Shown here one piece after another: positions 43,738-52,566 of a DNA stretch of 64,000 bases. Each line of letters begins with the position of its first letter. Position 1 is the stretch's first letter. The notes beneath the pieces are model-generated. The model saw only the letters and a program-made list of their open reading frames with translations, was not told where the DNA came from and searched no databases. The DNA lies in NCBI RefSeq assembly GCF_000783395.1, contig NZ_JSFK01000005.1, positions 171,531-235,530 of the forward strand, given 5' to 3'. The stretch is from Pseudomonas chlororaphis (GTDB taxonomy: Bacteria; Pseudomonadota; Gammaproteobacteria; Pseudomonadales; Pseudomonadaceae). A program made the position numbers and the translations under genes.

Positions 43738-45833
43738 TGCTCGATCCGGCCGATCTGCCGGTGCCGCCGCTGCGCGAAGACTTGCGCCTGAGCGAAGCAG
43801 CCAACGGCAGCAATGGCGAACCGGCGTGGGTGATTCAGGACACGGTGATCAACCGGTTCTACCGCATCGGCTGGCTGGAATTCGAGTGCCTGCTGCGCTG
43901 GGGTCAGTCGCCGCGCCAGATCAGCGAGCAGATCGCCGAAGGCACGGCGTTGAAACCGGATGTCGAGCAAGTCCTCGATTTTCGCCAGTTTCTGGAGCAA
44001 CACCAGTTACTGCGTGCCGGCCCCGCTGTGCTTGAACGGCTCAAGAACAAAAGCGCAGAAGGCAGTTGGCTGACGTGGCGCTGGTGGCTGCACCATTACC
44101 TGTTTTTCCGCATTCCGCTGCTGCGCCCGCAACAGCTGCTGCAGGTGTTGGCACGGGCGCTGGGCTGGCTGTTTCATCCATTGACCGGGATTGTGGTGCT
44201 GAGCCTGAGCCTGCTCGGGATCATTCTGGTGTTGCAGCAGTGGGACGTGTTCACCAGCGCGGTGGTCGAGTCGTTTTCCACCGAGGGCCTGTTCAGTTTT
44301 GCCCTGGCGCTGATCGTCGCGAAAACCCTGCATGAACTCGGCCATGCCTTGGTCGCAACCCGGCTCGGCTTGCGCGTCGGGCACATGGGCATCGCGTTTG
44401 TGGTGATGTGGCCGATGCTCTACACCGACACCGGTGAGAGCTGGAAACTCAGCCGTTCTCGGCAGCGGCTGGCCATCGCTTCAGCGGGGATCGTGACCGA
44501 GTTGTCGCTGGCCGGACTGTCGACGCTGGGCTGGGCGTTGTGTGATCCGGGCGCGCTGCGCAATGCCCTGCTCTATCTGGCTACCACCAGTTGGCTGTTA
44601 TCACTGGCGCTGAACGCCAGTCCGTTCATGCGCTTTGACGGCTACTTCATTCTTTCCGATTTGCTCGACTTTCCCAACCTGCATGAACGCGCTTCGGCGC
44701 TGGCACGCGTCACCCTGCGGCGCAATCTGCTGGGCTTGCAGGAAGACTGGCCGGAAACGTTTCCAAGCGGTCAGCGGCGTTTGCTGGTGACTTTCGCAAT
44801 CGTCACCTGGATTTACCGATTGGTGCTGTTTCTGGGGATCGCGCTGGCGGTCTATCTGTTTTTCTTCAAGGTCTTGGGGATCTTTTTGTTCATGGTCGAA
44901 CTGTCGTGGTTTATCGCCCTGCCCGTGATGCGCGAGCTGGGCCACTGGTGGAAAAACCGCGCGGCGATTCCGAGCCGGCGCAAAGTGGCGTTTTACGCGA
45001 TGCTGCTGTTGATTCTGCTGGGCTTGGCGATGCCATGGCGCACGCAGATCGATGCGGTCGGCGTGGCCCGCGCCGAGCACCAGTTGCGCGTGTATGCGCC
45101 CTACCCGGCGCGCCTGCAATCGATTCACCCGCACGGCCCGGTCAAGGCTGGGGAAACCCTGATTACCCTGGACGAGCCGGACATCGCTTCACGCCTGCAG
45201 ACCAGCGAAGCCAGTGCACGCAGTTATGAGGCGCGGCTGTCCGGGCTGATCGCCGATCCCGCTGGTCTGGCCGAGGATGCCGTGACCCGCCAACGCCTCA
45301 ACGTGCAGTTCGAAGAGGCTCGCGCGGCCCGCTCGGAAATCGCCCGGCTCAACCTGCAAACGCCGTTTGCCGGGGTGTGGCTGGACGTCAATCCCGACTG
45401 GAAAGCCGGGCAATGGGTCGGCCGTCAGGAGTCGCTGGGCATGCTGATTGATCCGCGCAGTTGGCAGGTCGACGCTTATGTCGCGCAGGATCAGGTGCAC
45501 CGCATGGCCACTGGGGATCACGTGCGTTTCTATGCCGATGGCCAGACCACGCCGCTGTCCGGCCGGGTCGTGCAGATCGGCAGCACCCGCGCCAGTCAGC
45601 TGTCGCACCGCATGTTGTCGTCACGCTTTGGCGGTCCGGTGCCGACGACGAATGCCGAACATGCACTGATTCCGAGCAATGCGCTGTTTCAGGTATTGAT
45701 CCAGCTCGATGAGCCGCTGCCGAGCCTGCGTGAAACCCGCGGGCATCTGAAGATTGAGGGTGAGCGGCGAAGTTTGCTCGCCGACGGCGCTACTCATGTG
45801 CTGGCGGTACTGATGCGCGAAAGTGGTTTCTGA
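43737..45833 (+). CDS. PqqD-like/M50 intramembrane metalloprotease/HlyD fusion
   Basis: A protein of 698 residues. Residues about 28-93 resemble a PqqD-like peptide-binding domain (W-V-I-Q-D-T-V-I-N-R-F-Y-R-I, then I-S-E-Q-I-A). Residues 140-430 are multi-spanning with the site-2 protease zinc motif H-E-L-G-H (His199, Glu200, His203) and the third-ligand motif N-A-S-P-F-M-R-F-D-G-Y (Asp301). After a last helix near 408-428, a HlyD-like periplasmic part begins (V-Y-A-P-Y-P-A-R-L-Q-S-I, later L-Q-T-P-F-A-G-V-W). All zinc ligands are intact. As the only energy-related or processing inner-membrane component in the operon, it is the candidate core of an ABC-independent exporter of the giant adhesin (inference). 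Confidence 0.85.
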   Translation: MLDPADLPVPPLREDLRLSEAANGSNGEPAWVIQDTVINRFYRIGWLEFECLLRWGQSPRQISEQIAEGTALKPDVEQVLDFRQFLEQHQLLRAGPAVLERLKNKSAEGSWLTWRWWLHHYLFFRIPLLRPQQLLQVLARALGWLFHPLTGIVVLSLSLLGIILVLQQWDVFTSAVVESFSTEGLFSFALALIVAKTLHELGHALVATRLGLRVGHMGIAFVVMWPMLYTDTGESWKLSRSRQRLAIASAGIVTELSLAGLSTLGWALCDPGALRNALLYLATTSWLLSLALNASPFMRFDGYFILSDLLDFPNLHERASALARVTLRRNLLGLQEDWPETFPSGQRRLLVTFAIVTWIYRLVLFLGIALAVYLFFFKVLGIFLFMVELSWFIALPVMRELGHWWKNRAAIPSRRKVAFYAMLLLILLGLAMPWRTQIDAVGVARAEHQLRVYAPYPARLQSIHPHGPVKAGETLITLDEPDIASRLQTSEASARSYEARLSGLIADPAGLAEDAVTRQRLNVQFEEARAARSEIARLNLQTPFAGVWLDVNPDWKAGQWVGRQESLGMLIDPRSWQVDAYVAQDQVHRMATGDHVRFYADGQTTPLSGRVVQIGSTRASQLSHRMLSSRFGGPVPTTNAEHALIPSNALFQVLIQLDEPLPSLRETRGHLKIEGERRSLLADGATHVLAVLMRESGF

Positions 45834-45842
45834 CAATCCGCT

Positions 45843-47534
45843 CTAGCCAGCAACCACGAAGATGATAATAGGCCCGCACACCGCCAGCAGCACATTGGAA
45901 ATCGCATAGCACACGGTGAAACCGATTACCGGAGTATTACTCCCCGACTGCTCGATGATCTTGTTCATCGACGCCGCTTCCGTCTGCGCGCCGGCCAAGG
46001 CACCGAACAGAATCATCGGGTGCAAGCGCAGCACATAGCGGCCGAAATACAAGGCCACCAGTGGCGGTAAGATCGTCACCACAGCGCCCGACAGCAGCAA
46101 TGCCAGCCCCTGCTCCTTCATTGCGGCAAACGCCGCCGGCCCGGCGAGCAAGCCGACCACGGCGCCGAACGCGGTCAGGCCAAACTCGGAAAACGCCCAT
46201 TGCGCCGCGGGCGGCAGCGCGCCGATTTCCGGGTGACGCGAGTTGTACCAGCCAATCACCAGCGCGGCGACCAACACCCCGCCGCCGATGCCCAGTTCCA
46301 CCGGGATCATGCCGACATGGGTCGAGAGCAGTCCCAACAGTGAGCCCAGTACCATGCCCAGGGTGTGCATGGCGATGTCACTTTTGTAGTTGTTCTTGCG
46401 GATCCGCCCCAGGCGTTTGGCGATGGCTTCGACACTGGCCGTGCGCCCGGTCAATGTCAGCACGTCGCCACGGCGTAACACCGTGTTCGGCAGCAAGGGC
46501 AGTTCGTAGCCCTGCCGGGAGATGGTGTTGACGAAGCACCCCAGGCGCCCATCGCTGGCCAATCGGGTTTTCGCTTCATGAATGGTTGTGCCGGCAAACT
46601 CCGCCGAGGTCAGCACAATATCCACTTCGCGCGTCGGGAATGACAAGGACTCGGGATGATCGATCTCCGGCCCGACCCAGTGACTCAACGTGCCCACCGC
46701 GTCGCGCAAGGCATACACACCCACCACATCGCCGGCCATCAGCACGAAGAGTTCATCGCGCTCGATGATTTGCCCGGCCCGCACCACGCGCTCGACCGTC
46801 AATGAGTCATGCAGCTTTTCAAAATCGATGATGCGCTGGCCATCTGCCTGGCCATTGCTCGCCACTTGGTGAGCCCGCACGACGATGCGCGTGTAGGGCA
46901 CGGTGATCGCCTCTTCTTCCTTGGCGATGCCCAGTTCCAGCTCCAGTTCACGCGCCGATTCGCGCAGATTCACCCCCAGCAGTTTCGGTGCGATGCTGCC
47001 GACAAACACGATCAAGCCGATGGTGCCGAACAGGTAGGTAATGGCGTAAGCAATCGCCATGTGGCTGTTGAGTTGCGCCTTGGCTGCGGCATCAATCGTC
47101 AGTTGATTGATCGCGCTGGTCGCGGTGCCCATGATCGCCGTGTCGGTCAGCGCCCCGGCACCTAGGCCTGCGGTGAACCCGGCGTCGAAATCGAACACCG
47201 AGTACATCAGTAGAATCGCCCCCAGCGCGGTGGCGCACAGCACCACCGAGAGCAGCACCAGTTTCAGTGTGCCGCGATTGAGGCTGCCGAAAAACTCCGG
47301 GCCACTCTTGAACCCGACGGCGTAGATGAACATCACGAAAAACACTGACTTCAGGCCCGCCGGCACTTCCAGACCGATCTGCCCGATCAGCAAACCCATC
47401 AGCAGTGCACCGGCCACCGAGCCGAGGTGGAAGCTGCCGATGTGAATCCGGCCGATAAACACGCCCAGGGCAATCGCCAGGAACACCGCGATTTCCGGGT
47501 CGGTGCGCAAGGCGTGCAGGATGAATTCGAGCAT
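45843..47534 (-). CDS. aspT: AspT/YidE-family antiporter with two RCK_C domains
   Basis: A protein of 563 residues; ATG 47534 follows AGGAG. Five to six N-terminal helices, a central cytoplasmic segment at about 205-375 with two TrkA-C (RCK_C) domains (I-V-V-R-A-H-Q-V and V-D-I-V-L-T-S-A-E-F-A-G-T-T-I), then five C-terminal helices. The duplicated family motifs G-A-G-A-L-T-D-T and G-A-L-A-G-A-Q-T-E-A are present. The founder of the family exchanges aspartate for alanine; many members have unknown substrates, so the symbol is a family label. It lies 24 bases after the MscS gene and probably shares its transcript. Confidence 0.87.
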   Translation of the reverse strand: MLEFILHALRTDPEIAVFLAIALGVFIGRIHIGSFHLGSVAGALLMGLLIGQIGLEVPAGLKSVFFVMFIYAVGFKSGPEFFGSLNRGTLKLVLLSVVLCATALGAILLMYSVFDFDAGFTAGLGAGALTDTAIMGTATSAINQLTIDAAAKAQLNSHMAIAYAITYLFGTIGLIVFVGSIAPKLLGVNLRESARELELELGIAKEEEAITVPYTRIVVRAHQVASNGQADGQRIIDFEKLHDSLTVERVVRAGQIIERDELFVLMAGDVVGVYALRDAVGTLSHWVGPEIDHPESLSFPTREVDIVLTSAEFAGTTIHEAKTRLASDGRLGCFVNTISRQGYELPLLPNTVLRRGDVLTLTGRTASVEAIAKRLGRIRKNNYKSDIAMHTLGMVLGSLLGLLSTHVGMIPVELGIGGGVLVAALVIGWYNSRHPEIGALPPAAQWAFSEFGLTAFGAVVGLLAGPAAFAAMKEQGLALLLSGAVVTILPPLVALYFGRYVLRLHPMILFGALAGAQTEAASMNKIIEQSGSNTPVIGFTVCYAISNVLLAVCGPIIIFVVAG

Positions 47535-47558
47535 GGGGCGAACTCCTTTGAGCGGCGG

Positions 47559-49172
47559 TCACTGATCCTTCGGTTCTTGCGCGGGTGCGGTGTACCACTT
47601 TTCTCGCGGCACCCATTTCTCGCTCTGCGGATCGCCCAGATAGTGCGGCGACATGATCTGCACGCCGTATTCGTTGAACACGTCCTGGATATTGGCGTGG
47701 AGCATGCTCAGCAGCACCGCACGCGGGCGCGGCTGGCTCGGGATCGCTTGTGCGACCAGCCGGTATTCCGGGTAGAAATCCGACAGCGCGGTCTGGAACA
47801 CCTGCGCCGGCGGGTCTTCGAGAATCCCAGGCGTACGCTTCGCCGCTTCCAGCAACATCGCCTCGACCTGACGCCATGGTGTGTCGTAGCCAATGGTCAC
47901 AACCGTATCCACCACATAACCGGGGCCTTGCACGGTGCGCGAGTAGTTTTTGGTGACCGTGCCAGTGATCATCGAATTGGGCAGCGTCAGCACTTCCCCC
48001 AGTCCGGTACGAATGCGCGTAGTGAACATGCCCAGTTCGGTAACCGTGCCTTCGTACTCGCCGATTTTCACGAACTCGCCGGGGCGTAAGGTGCGCGTGT
48101 AGGTGAGGATCAACCCAGCGGCGGCCTGCCCCACTACGCTGGTCGCGCCGAGGGAAATCATCAGGCCGATCAGCACCGACAAACCCTTGAAGGCATCGGT
48201 GCCGGCGCCGGGCAGATACGGATAGGCCATCGCCAGAGCAAACAACCAGACCGCCAGCGCCGTCAGGCGTTGGGTCGGTTGCAGGGTTTCGTGGTTGAGC
48301 CAGCTGAATGTCCCCGGTGTAGCCATGCGGCGCAGGATGCGTCGGGTGAACGCAGTGACGCCACGGGCGATAAAGAAAATCGCCAGGGCCACGCCCAGTC
48401 CGGGAATCGCATCGACGATGCCTTGCAACAGATAACCGGCCAGCTCGAACAGATAGTTATTGAGGCTTTCGCCCCATGGACGCGTGTAGGGAAAGCGCGA
48501 CAGGACAAAGCCCAGCCATTCATAGGTCAGCAGCAAAATCAGCAGCCAGCGCAGCAGCAACAGCAGACGGCTGACCAGCGGATAGAGGAAATTCGAGTCG
48601 ATCAGTTGCACCCGTCCGACCTTCAGCGCTTGGGTGTGGCGATCCATCAGTTCGGGAAGTTTTGCCAGCAATTTGCGGCGCAAATACGCCAGGCCCCAAA
48701 GCAGCGCGAGGTAAATCAGCGTGGCGACCGCAGCCAGTGCCAACGAACGCAGAATCAAGTCGAGACTGCGCGCTTCGCGGGTTTCATTGACCACTTGGCG
48801 GAGTTTTTCCGCCGCGCCCTCGGCAGCCTGTTGCACCGATGAATAGGCCAGCGTGTCGATGTCCTTGGGCGCGACGATGAAGGCGCGTTTAGAACCGATC
48901 AGCACCAGATAGCTGTTCTGGATCGGATCAATGCTGACGTTGAGGTCCTCGCCTTCATCCAGCGCCTCACTGATGACCATTTTCGCCCGTTTGACCCGCG
49001 AGGCCGGCGCTTCGCCGAGGATGGTGGCGCGAAACAGCATGATGCTGCGGTTGGCGACCTTCAGCTCAACCGCCTCGTCGGCCGGTTTTGTTGCCTCATC
49101 AGCCGCCCAGCCGAGCCCGCTCCAGAGCGCCGCGAACACCACTATCCAAACCGCCAGCAGCCTGCTTCGCAT
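47559..49172 (-). CDS. MscS-family mechanosensitive channel
   Basis: A protein of 537 residues. A Sec signal ends near G-W-A-A-D, then a periplasmic domain of about 110 residues, several membrane helices from 140 to 330, and the pore-lining helix with G-A-T-S-V-V-G-Q-A-A-A-G-L-I-L. The beta domain R-P-G-E-F-V-K-I-G-E-Y-E-G-T-V and L-P-N-S-M-I-T-G are standard for MscS. The channel opens on membrane tension to release solutes after osmotic downshock. The periplasmic domain makes it one of the larger MscS variants. It precedes aspT, and the pair may be osmotically relevant together. Confidence 0.92.
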   Translation of the reverse strand: MRSRLLAVWIVVFAALWSGLGWAADEATKPADEAVELKVANRSIMLFRATILGEAPASRVKRAKMVISEALDEGEDLNVSIDPIQNSYLVLIGSKRAFIVAPKDIDTLAYSSVQQAAEGAAEKLRQVVNETREARSLDLILRSLALAAVATLIYLALLWGLAYLRRKLLAKLPELMDRHTQALKVGRVQLIDSNFLYPLVSRLLLLLRWLLILLLTYEWLGFVLSRFPYTRPWGESLNNYLFELAGYLLQGIVDAIPGLGVALAIFFIARGVTAFTRRILRRMATPGTFSWLNHETLQPTQRLTALAVWLFALAMAYPYLPGAGTDAFKGLSVLIGLMISLGATSVVGQAAAGLILTYTRTLRPGEFVKIGEYEGTVTELGMFTTRIRTGLGEVLTLPNSMITGTVTKNYSRTVQGPGYVVDTVVTIGYDTPWRQVEAMLLEAAKRTPGILEDPPAQVFQTALSDFYPEYRLVAQAIPSQPRPRAVLLSMLHANIQDVFNEYGVQIMSPHYLGDPQSEKWVPREKWYTAPAQEPKDQ

Positions 49173-49268
49173 GCGCCTGTTTCCTTACGCCCAAGTGTCA
49201 GAGAGGGATACGTAAGGCAGCGTAGTTGAGCGATGAACGGTTGTCAGATTCCCGCGCACCGATAAGTG

Positions 49269-50384
49269 TCACGGCAGATTTTCTTTGCGCTGGCTCTCCA
49301 GAAGCTCGGTGACATCGGCCGGTTGATACACCCAGCCGATGAACAACTCATAACCGACCGCCAGAATCACCGGGCCGATGAACAGACCAATAATGCCGCT
49401 GGTAACCATGCCTCCGAGCGCACCGATCAGTACCACCGGCATCGGCACCGCGACGCCGCGTCCCAGCAACATCGGCTTGAGCACATTGTCGGAAAGCCCG
49501 GCAATCGCCATCCACACCGCAAAAATAATCGTGCTGGCGCTGACCCCGTCCTGCGCGAAGACGTAAATCACCACGGGCAGCGTGATCAGCAACACCGGCA
49601 ATTGCGTGATGCCCAGCAGCAACACCATCAACGCAATAATCCCGGCGGCAGGGACACCCATGACCACCAACGCAACCCCGACCAGCAACATCTGAATAAA
49701 GGCGATACCGACCACGCCCTGCGCCACGGCGCGGATGGTTGCCGTGCACAGTTCGGCGATTTGCGGGCCACGCACCGGACCGGAAATGCGTGTGGTGATG
49801 GCCACTGCCGTGCGATGCCCGCGCTCGCCGTGGGTCATGACCAAACCGGCGATGATCAGCGCAATCACAAACACCACGATCCCGGCACCGACGCCAGCGG
49901 CTTGATGCAACAACACTTTGCCCCAGTTGGACAGGTGCGGTGCCAGCTCCTTGAACGCCCAGCTCAAGTCTTGCGAGGCGTGTTGCCAGATGCCGTAAAC
50001 CGGCGCGCCAATCAGCGGCCAGTTCTCGACGCTGGCCGGTGGTGGCGGGATCTCGAACTGGCCTGCCTCCATCGTGTGCATGCCGACTTTCACCGAATCG
50101 GCAACGGAAGCCCCGAGCAGGCTCAGCGGCACCATCAGAATCAACAACCCCAGCAGCACCAGCAAGATCGCCGCCCAACCGTAGCGGTTGCCAAGCTTTG
50201 CGCCAAGCTTCTGATTGAGTGGATACAGGGTGATCGCGAGGATCAGCGCCCACAGCATGACATTCAGAAACGGATGAAAGATGTCGTAGCAGAACAGCAC
50301 CAGAATGGTGATCAGACCCGCGCGTATCAGTACGTCCAGCAGTGCTCTGGAACTGTGAAAAGTAATCAGCGGTTTTTCTTCCAT
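49269..50384 (-). CDS. AI-2E family transporter
   Basis: A protein of 371 residues from ATG 50384 with AGGAG upstream; the open extension beyond it has no ribosome site. About eight helices, with two near the N-terminus, a large extra-membrane loop, and a C-terminal block with G-I-T-Q-L-P-V-L-L, S-D-N-V-L-K-P and G-A-L-G-G-M-V-T-S-G-I-I-G-L-F-I-G-P. These are hallmarks of the AI-2E (PerM/TqsA) family. Members move small molecules or act as sodium/proton antiporters; the substrate here is unknown. It is 96 bases upstream of the MscS gene in the same direction. Confidence 0.9.
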   Translation of the reverse strand: MEEKPLITFHSSRALLDVLIRAGLITILVLFCYDIFHPFLNVMLWALILAITLYPLNQKLGAKLGNRYGWAAILLVLLGLLILMVPLSLLGASVADSVKVGMHTMEAGQFEIPPPPASVENWPLIGAPVYGIWQHASQDLSWAFKELAPHLSNWGKVLLHQAAGVGAGIVVFVIALIIAGLVMTHGERGHRTAVAITTRISGPVRGPQIAELCTATIRAVAQGVVGIAFIQMLLVGVALVVMGVPAAGIIALMVLLLGITQLPVLLITLPVVIYVFAQDGVSASTIIFAVWMAIAGLSDNVLKPMLLGRGVAVPMPVVLIGALGGMVTSGIIGLFIGPVILAVGYELFIGWVYQPADVTELLESQRKENLP

Positions 50385-50516
50385 GTCGGCGCTCCTGATT
50401 GGGCCATCGATGAACCGCTGTGAGCCTAGTTCACATCCGGTACATCGTCTCGACTGGTGCGCACGCCAATTCGCGACTAAACCTGAAGGCTGATCTGCAT
50501 TGATAAGGAATTCGCG

Positions 50517-51794
50517 ATGAAGTCGACGCACTCACTGATCATTCTTGCGCTGGCAGGCACTGGCGGTCAGGCACTGGCGGGCGGTATTGATCTGTATGAA
50601 GCGGGTCAGGAAGGCGCGGGGCTGGCCAATGCCGGCTCGGCGGCGCTGGCCACCGACCCGAGCGTATTGATGAGTAACCCGGCCGGCATTGCCGCACTCA
50701 GAGGCACGCAAATCAGCCTGACCGGTCAGGCCATATTCGGCGGTCTGGGTTTTGATCGCGACAGCGACAATGACTTCTCCGGCAACGAGGGCGGCAATCC
50801 CCTGCCGATCCTCCCGGGTACCAGTTTCTTTATCAGCCATGAGCTCAATGATCGCGCCAGTATCGGCTTCGGTATGTATGGCAACTTCGGCCTGAGCGTG
50901 AAATACGACGATGACTGGGCCGGGCGCTACTTCAGCCAGGAATCGACATTGATCGGCATTTCGATGCAGCCGACTTTCGCTTACAAGATCACCGACGATC
51001 TTTCGATGGGCATCGGCCCGCGTCTGGTCTACGGCTACTACTACACAAAAATGGCCATCGACAATAACGCCTTCCTGCCCGGCACGCCGTTTCAGGAGGA
51101 TGGCAAGTTGCAGTACAAGGACACGGACATCGGCACCGGGATCAACCTCGGCCTGCGCTACCAGTTGAACGAGCGCACCACCGTCGGTCTGGCCTACACC
51201 AGCAAAGTCAAACTGGAGTTCAAGGACTCACCTTCCGTGCATGGCGTGCGCAATCCGCTGCTCAATTTCGCGCTGTCGAGGCTGGATGTCGACGAGCTGG
51301 AAATCGACATGAACATTCCGCAGACCGCGACCCTGAGCATTGCCCATCAGTTGAACGAACAGTGGACGCTGCTGAGTTCGGTGAACTGGCAGGACTGGAG
51401 CGATTTTGCCGACATCGGCGTGTCGGTGGACAGCGCCGCCGGCGACGTGTCGCGTTCGGTCGATCGCAAGTATCAGGACACCTGGCACCTGTCGATCGGT
51501 GCGCAAAACCAGATCAGCCCGAAATTGCGCTGGAACATGGGCGTGGGCTACGACAGTTCCGCGGTGAAGGACAAGGATCGCACCGTCGACAACCCGATGA
51601 ACGAGACCTGGCGCCTGGCGACCGGGCTGAGCTACAAACTGGCTGAAGACACCGACCTCAACCTCAATTACACGCTGGTCTGGCTGGGTGACATGGACGT
51701 TCAGCAGACCAAGCGCAATGGGCAGACGCTGTCGGGGAGTTATCCCAATAGCGCGCTGCACATTGTTGGCGGTGGCGTGACATGGCGGTTTTGA
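50517..51794 (+). CDS. FadL/OmpP1-family outer-membrane transporter
   Basis: A protein of 425 residues with a Sec signal ending A-L-A-G-G. The mature N-terminus bears the FadL plug pattern (Y-E-A-G-Q-E-G-A-G-L-A-N-A-G-S-A-A-L and S-V-L-M-S-N-P-A-G-I-A-A-L). The long beta-barrel includes Y-G-Y-Y-Y-T-K-M-A-I and closes with G-G-G-V-T-W-R-F, ending in an aromatic residue as barrels do. It takes up long-chain fatty acids or other hydrophobic compounds. It stands alone, divergent from the AI-2E gene and convergent with the TetR gene. Confidence 0.9.
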   Translation: MKSTHSLIILALAGTGGQALAGGIDLYEAGQEGAGLANAGSAALATDPSVLMSNPAGIAALRGTQISLTGQAIFGGLGFDRDSDNDFSGNEGGNPLPILPGTSFFISHELNDRASIGFGMYGNFGLSVKYDDDWAGRYFSQESTLIGISMQPTFAYKITDDLSMGIGPRLVYGYYYTKMAIDNNAFLPGTPFQEDGKLQYKDTDIGTGINLGLRYQLNERTTVGLAYTSKVKLEFKDSPSVHGVRNPLLNFALSRLDVDELEIDMNIPQTATLSIAHQLNEQWTLLSSVNWQDWSDFADIGVSVDSAAGDVSRSVDRKYQDTWHLSIGAQNQISPKLRWNMGVGYDSSAVKDKDRTVDNPMNETWRLATGLSYKLAEDTDLNLNYTLVWLGDMDVQQTKRNGQTLSGSYPNSALHIVGGGVTWRF

Positions 51795-51803
51795 TCGAAC
51801 CGA

Positions 51804-52409
51804 TCAGCGCGCAAGCATGCCGTGACACAACAGATTCAGAACCCCGCGCATGTGCAAGGCGTGCGCGGTGCGGTCCGGATTTTCCTGGGTTGCCAGTCGA
51901 ATGAACGCCATGTTCGCGTATTGGTTGAACAGCGTGGCAACCACGTCGATATCGATCGATTCACGCACCTTTCCCGCTTGCTGGAAATGCAGGAGCAGCG
52001 CTTTGGTTTCTTCGATCACAGCCGCGTTCCATGGACTCATCGCCTCGGCCAATTCTCCGGTTAACAGAAATGGCGCCAGTTCCCGCCACAACGAAGCCGG
52101 CATCGCCTGTAGCTGGTAATCGGTCATCAGCCCTTCGAACTCGCACAACGCCTCCAGCGGATCGCTGTCCTCGTCCAGATTCGCCCGCGCTTCGCGCATG
52201 GCTTGCTCGTCGGGTTGCTTGAGCAAGGCCAGCAGAATCTCCTGCTTGCCGCCGAAATAATTCACCACCGTTGGCGCGGAAACGCCCGCCTGCACGGCGA
52301 TCTGGTCCAGCGTGGTGGCCGCAAAGCCGTTGCGCTTGAACAACTCGAGCGCCGCCTCGGCAATCACCTGCCGGCGCTGTTCCTTCTGCCGCTCTCTGAG
52401 TCCGCTCAT
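51804..52409 (-). CDS. TetR-family regulator
   Basis: A protein of 201 residues from the ATG at 52409; an upstream TTG in frame would add eight residues. The helix-turn-helix is clear (V-I-A-E-A-A-L-E-L-F-K-R-N-G-F-A-A-T-T-L-D-Q over two segments, then S-A-P-T-V-V-N-Y-F). The C-terminal ligand domain is helical and unspecific. It is divergent from the spuC-like aminotransferase and most likely represses it and itself through the AT-rich dyad between them. Confidence 0.88.
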   Translation of the reverse strand: MSGLRERQKEQRRQVIAEAALELFKRNGFAATTLDQIAVQAGVSAPTVVNYFGGKQEILLALLKQPDEQAMREARANLDEDSDPLEALCEFEGLMTDYQLQAMPASLWRELAPFLLTGELAEAMSPWNAAVIEETKALLLHFQQAGKVRESIDIDVVATLFNQYANMAFIRLATQENPDRTAHALHMRGVLNLLCHGMLAR

Positions 52410-52468
52410 GTTGCCTCTGATGTTCCTTGCCAATGGCCCTCAGCCTACGGAGATCTTTTTTCATCGAC

Positions 52469-52493
52469 AAATATTTTCTTTACAAAAATATTT
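52469..52493. promoter_or_regulatory. AT-rich dyad between TetR gene and spuC
   Basis: AAATATTTT (52469-52477) and AAAATATTT (52485-52493) form a 9-bp perfect inverted repeat with a 7-base spacer in the divergent intergenic region. It is a candidate TetR operator. AT-richness alone can produce such repeats, so confidence is moderate. Confidence 0.5.
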
Positions 52494-52566
52494 TTAGATG
52501 ACAAAACTTTATCCGTGCAGCGCTGTGACGAACGCACTCACTTGCCCTTTGCTCTGGAGATCCGCC

